NCBI GenBank assembly: GCA_964371945.1
Contig: CAYJPA010000037.1
Location: 1 to 53,231 of the forward strand
Reading direction: 5' to 3'
DNA: 53,231 nucleotides
From: CAYJPA01 sp964371945
Lineage (GTDB): Bacteria; Chloroflexota; Chloroflexia; Thermomicrobiales; UBA6265
Shown here: piece by piece, positions 52,424 through 53,231 of the stretch
How positions within the stretch are numbered: position 1 is the stretch's first letter
Layout of the letters: each line of letters begins with the position of its first letter
Made by a program: the position numbers and the translations under genes
Notes under the pieces: model-generated
What the model was told of the DNA's origin: nothing
Databases searched by the model: none
What the model saw: the letters and a program-made list of their open reading frames with translations, nothing else

Positions 52424-52560
52424 ACGGCGGAGTCGCTCTTCGCCCATGAGTGGGACGGATTGCGCCGCTTTCAGATGCGCGGACTGGAGAACATCAATTC
52501 TCAGCTTCACGTGATCACCACAGGCCAGAATCTGATGCTCCCGCTCAGCAACAACCGCTG
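52424..52560 (+). pseudogene. Transposase C-terminal remnant
   Basis: The plus frame reads HEWDGLRRFQMRGLENINSQL then VITTGQNLMLPLSNNRW, which follows the C-terminal G-x-R-R-F-x-x-R-G-L-x-x-V-x-x-x-x-x-x-x-x-x-G-Q-N-L pattern of DDE transposases of the IS1182/IS5 type. No catalytic region is present, and the frame drifts after about 52560. The remnant lies between the Cys-rich gene and the acetyltransferase. No target-site duplication was found. Confidence 0.6.
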
Positions 52561-52686
52561 GGACACCGCCCATGATCGGGTCCGCTTTGCCAGAAACTGC
52601 ATTCGTCCTTTTCCAACAAGCAGGACCGTGATTGAAACACTTTCCGCTGTCTCGAAACGGCGAACTCCACCGCGAGCCGTGGCCCC

Positions 52687-52698
52687 TATACTGCGGAC
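52687..52698 (+). promoter_or_regulatory. TATACT -10 element, leaderless start
   Basis: TATACT at 52687-52692 ends six bases before the ATG at 52699, so the expected transcription start falls on or next to the A of the start codon. No ribosome binding site is visible. This fits a leaderless mRNA. Confidence 0.45.
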
Positions 52699-53231
52699 AT
52701 GCACGGTCCTGAACTGCCGCCACCAGGCACGAAACTGTCCCCCAACGACCACGGCACCATCCGACGCGGCACCCTCGCCGATGCCGATCGCATTGCGGAC
52801 GTCTACGTGCGGACGAGCAGCGTGGCCGAGCGCGGGTATGTTCCGGATGCCGAGCTCGATGCAATGACCCCGGACGACTACCTGGAGAGCTGGCGCCGCC
52901 GCCTCGGGTCGCCGGAGCCGCACGCCACTTGGGTCGCCGAGATCGACGACGAGCTGGTCGGCTTCTGTTATGTGGAGCCGAGCCCAGACGACGACGCGAC
53001 GGCGGAAACCGGCCATGTGGACATGCTCTTCGTCCTACCGGAGCACGCCGGCCATGGGATCGGAGCGCGGCTCCTCGCGGAGGGCGTCGCCTATCTCGGT
53101 ACGCGCGGCTTCTCGGAAGCGACCCTCTGGGCGCTCGAGGTCAACCACCGGACGCGGCGGTTTTACGAGCGCGAAGGCTGGACCGCCACCGAAACCCGCA
53201 AACGATACGACCAGGAGGACTACGCGATCGA
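52699..53231 (+). CDS. GNAT family N-acetyltransferase (partial, cut by window end)
   Basis: At least 177 residues, beginning MHGPELPPPGTKLSP, running off the window. The GNAT fold is shown by VYVRTSSVAERGYVPD in the N-terminal part, WVAEIDDELVGFCYVEP (strand 4 region), and the acetyl-CoA motif VLPEHAGHGIGARLLAEGVAY, then ATLWALEVNHRTRRFYEREGW. The family transfers an acetyl group to amines; the substrate is unknown. Codons are strongly GC-ending, like the Cys-rich gene upstream. A TATACT element six bases before the ATG suggests a leaderless transcript. The stop lies outside. Confidence 0.85.
   Translation, partial: MHGPELPPPGTKLSPNDHGTIRRGTLADADRIADVYVRTSSVAERGYVPDAELDAMTPDDYLESWRRRLGSPEPHATWVAEIDDELVGFCYVEPSPDDDATAETGHVDMLFVLPEHAGHGIGARLLAEGVAYLGTRGFSEATLWALEVNHRTRRFYEREGWTATETRKRYDQEDYAI

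Noticed and set aside
1..53231. CRISPR arrays, rRNA and tRNA genes
   Set aside because: No spaced direct repeats of 24-40 bp were seen, and no cloverleaf with a GGTTCGAATCC-type T arm was found by reading; a covariance search was not possible.

Overview
The window looks like a piece of chromosome from a member of the Chloroflexota, most likely near the Thermomicrobia. The basis is high GC content, frequent GTG and TTG starts, purple-spot families typical of that group (NicO with a C-terminal RND remnant, MMPL pumps, Cys-rich twin-arginine proteins, Dpp-type transporters) and many small regulators. This placement is inference from gene content; no rRNA or tRNA gene was seen. Gene density is moderate and several loci are decaying.

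Layout. 1-3.9 kb: a heptamer tandem repeat, a DinB-like protein, an SPFH/band-7 membrane protein, then a NicO-type metal-transporter gene broken by frameshifts and fused by deletion to the C-terminal half of an MMPL transporter. 3.9-8.8 kb: a methyltransferase, a small membrane protein, then YceI, a 79-aa anchored protein, and an OmpR-type regulator with its sensor kinase, all co-directional; periodic direct-repeat boxes lie upstream. 9.06-13.9 kb: a lone 1613-aa DUF4011/SF1 helicase/Vsr-like nuclease/DUF3320 protein with visibly lower GC than its neighbours, a candidate single-gene phage-defence system. 14-17.1 kb (minus): a D-aminoacylase-type amidohydrolase, and a translationally coupled pair made of a duplicated helix-hairpin-helix exported protein and a four-helix membrane protein.

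17.4-25.5 kb: a 378-bp direct repeat (two mismatches) joins a truncated kinase fragment to the intact kinase of a second regulator/kinase pair; between the copies lies a four-helix membrane protein, MMPL pump and TetR regulator module. A CTTACC-type direct repeat with about 11-bp period sits in the divergent promoter of the second pair and again beside the kinase fragment. 25.7-29.1 kb: a catechol-dioxygenase-like VOC protein, a DUF1294 membrane protein, a transposase remnant, a heptamer array and a flavin monooxygenase-like protein. 29.7-34.7 kb (minus): an amine oxidase plus Dpp-type ABC importer, whose binding-protein gene carries an in-frame amber codon. 34.9-38 kb: an orphan response regulator with a frameshift in a T run, CsbD, a kinase-like phosphotransferase and an SDR dehydrogenase.

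38-45.7 kb: an MsbA-like exporter, a tight methyltransferase-aldolase-ketopantoate reductase operon, a dense patch of extragenic palindromes, a decayed CotH-family gene, a PPOX-class flavin protein and a two-domain VOC protein. 45.8-53.2 kb: DUF3293, a Cys-Cys-Pro-Phe protein and a DegT aminotransferase around a third heptamer array, an M81 metallopeptidase, a 630-aa Cys-rich twin-arginine protein, a transposase 3' remnant and a GNAT acetyltransferase cut by the window end.

The main themes are sensing and signalling (two intact regulator/kinase pairs with recognisable box arrays, one broken orphan regulator), uptake of peptides or amino acids, and strong signs of recent genome decay and repeat activity.
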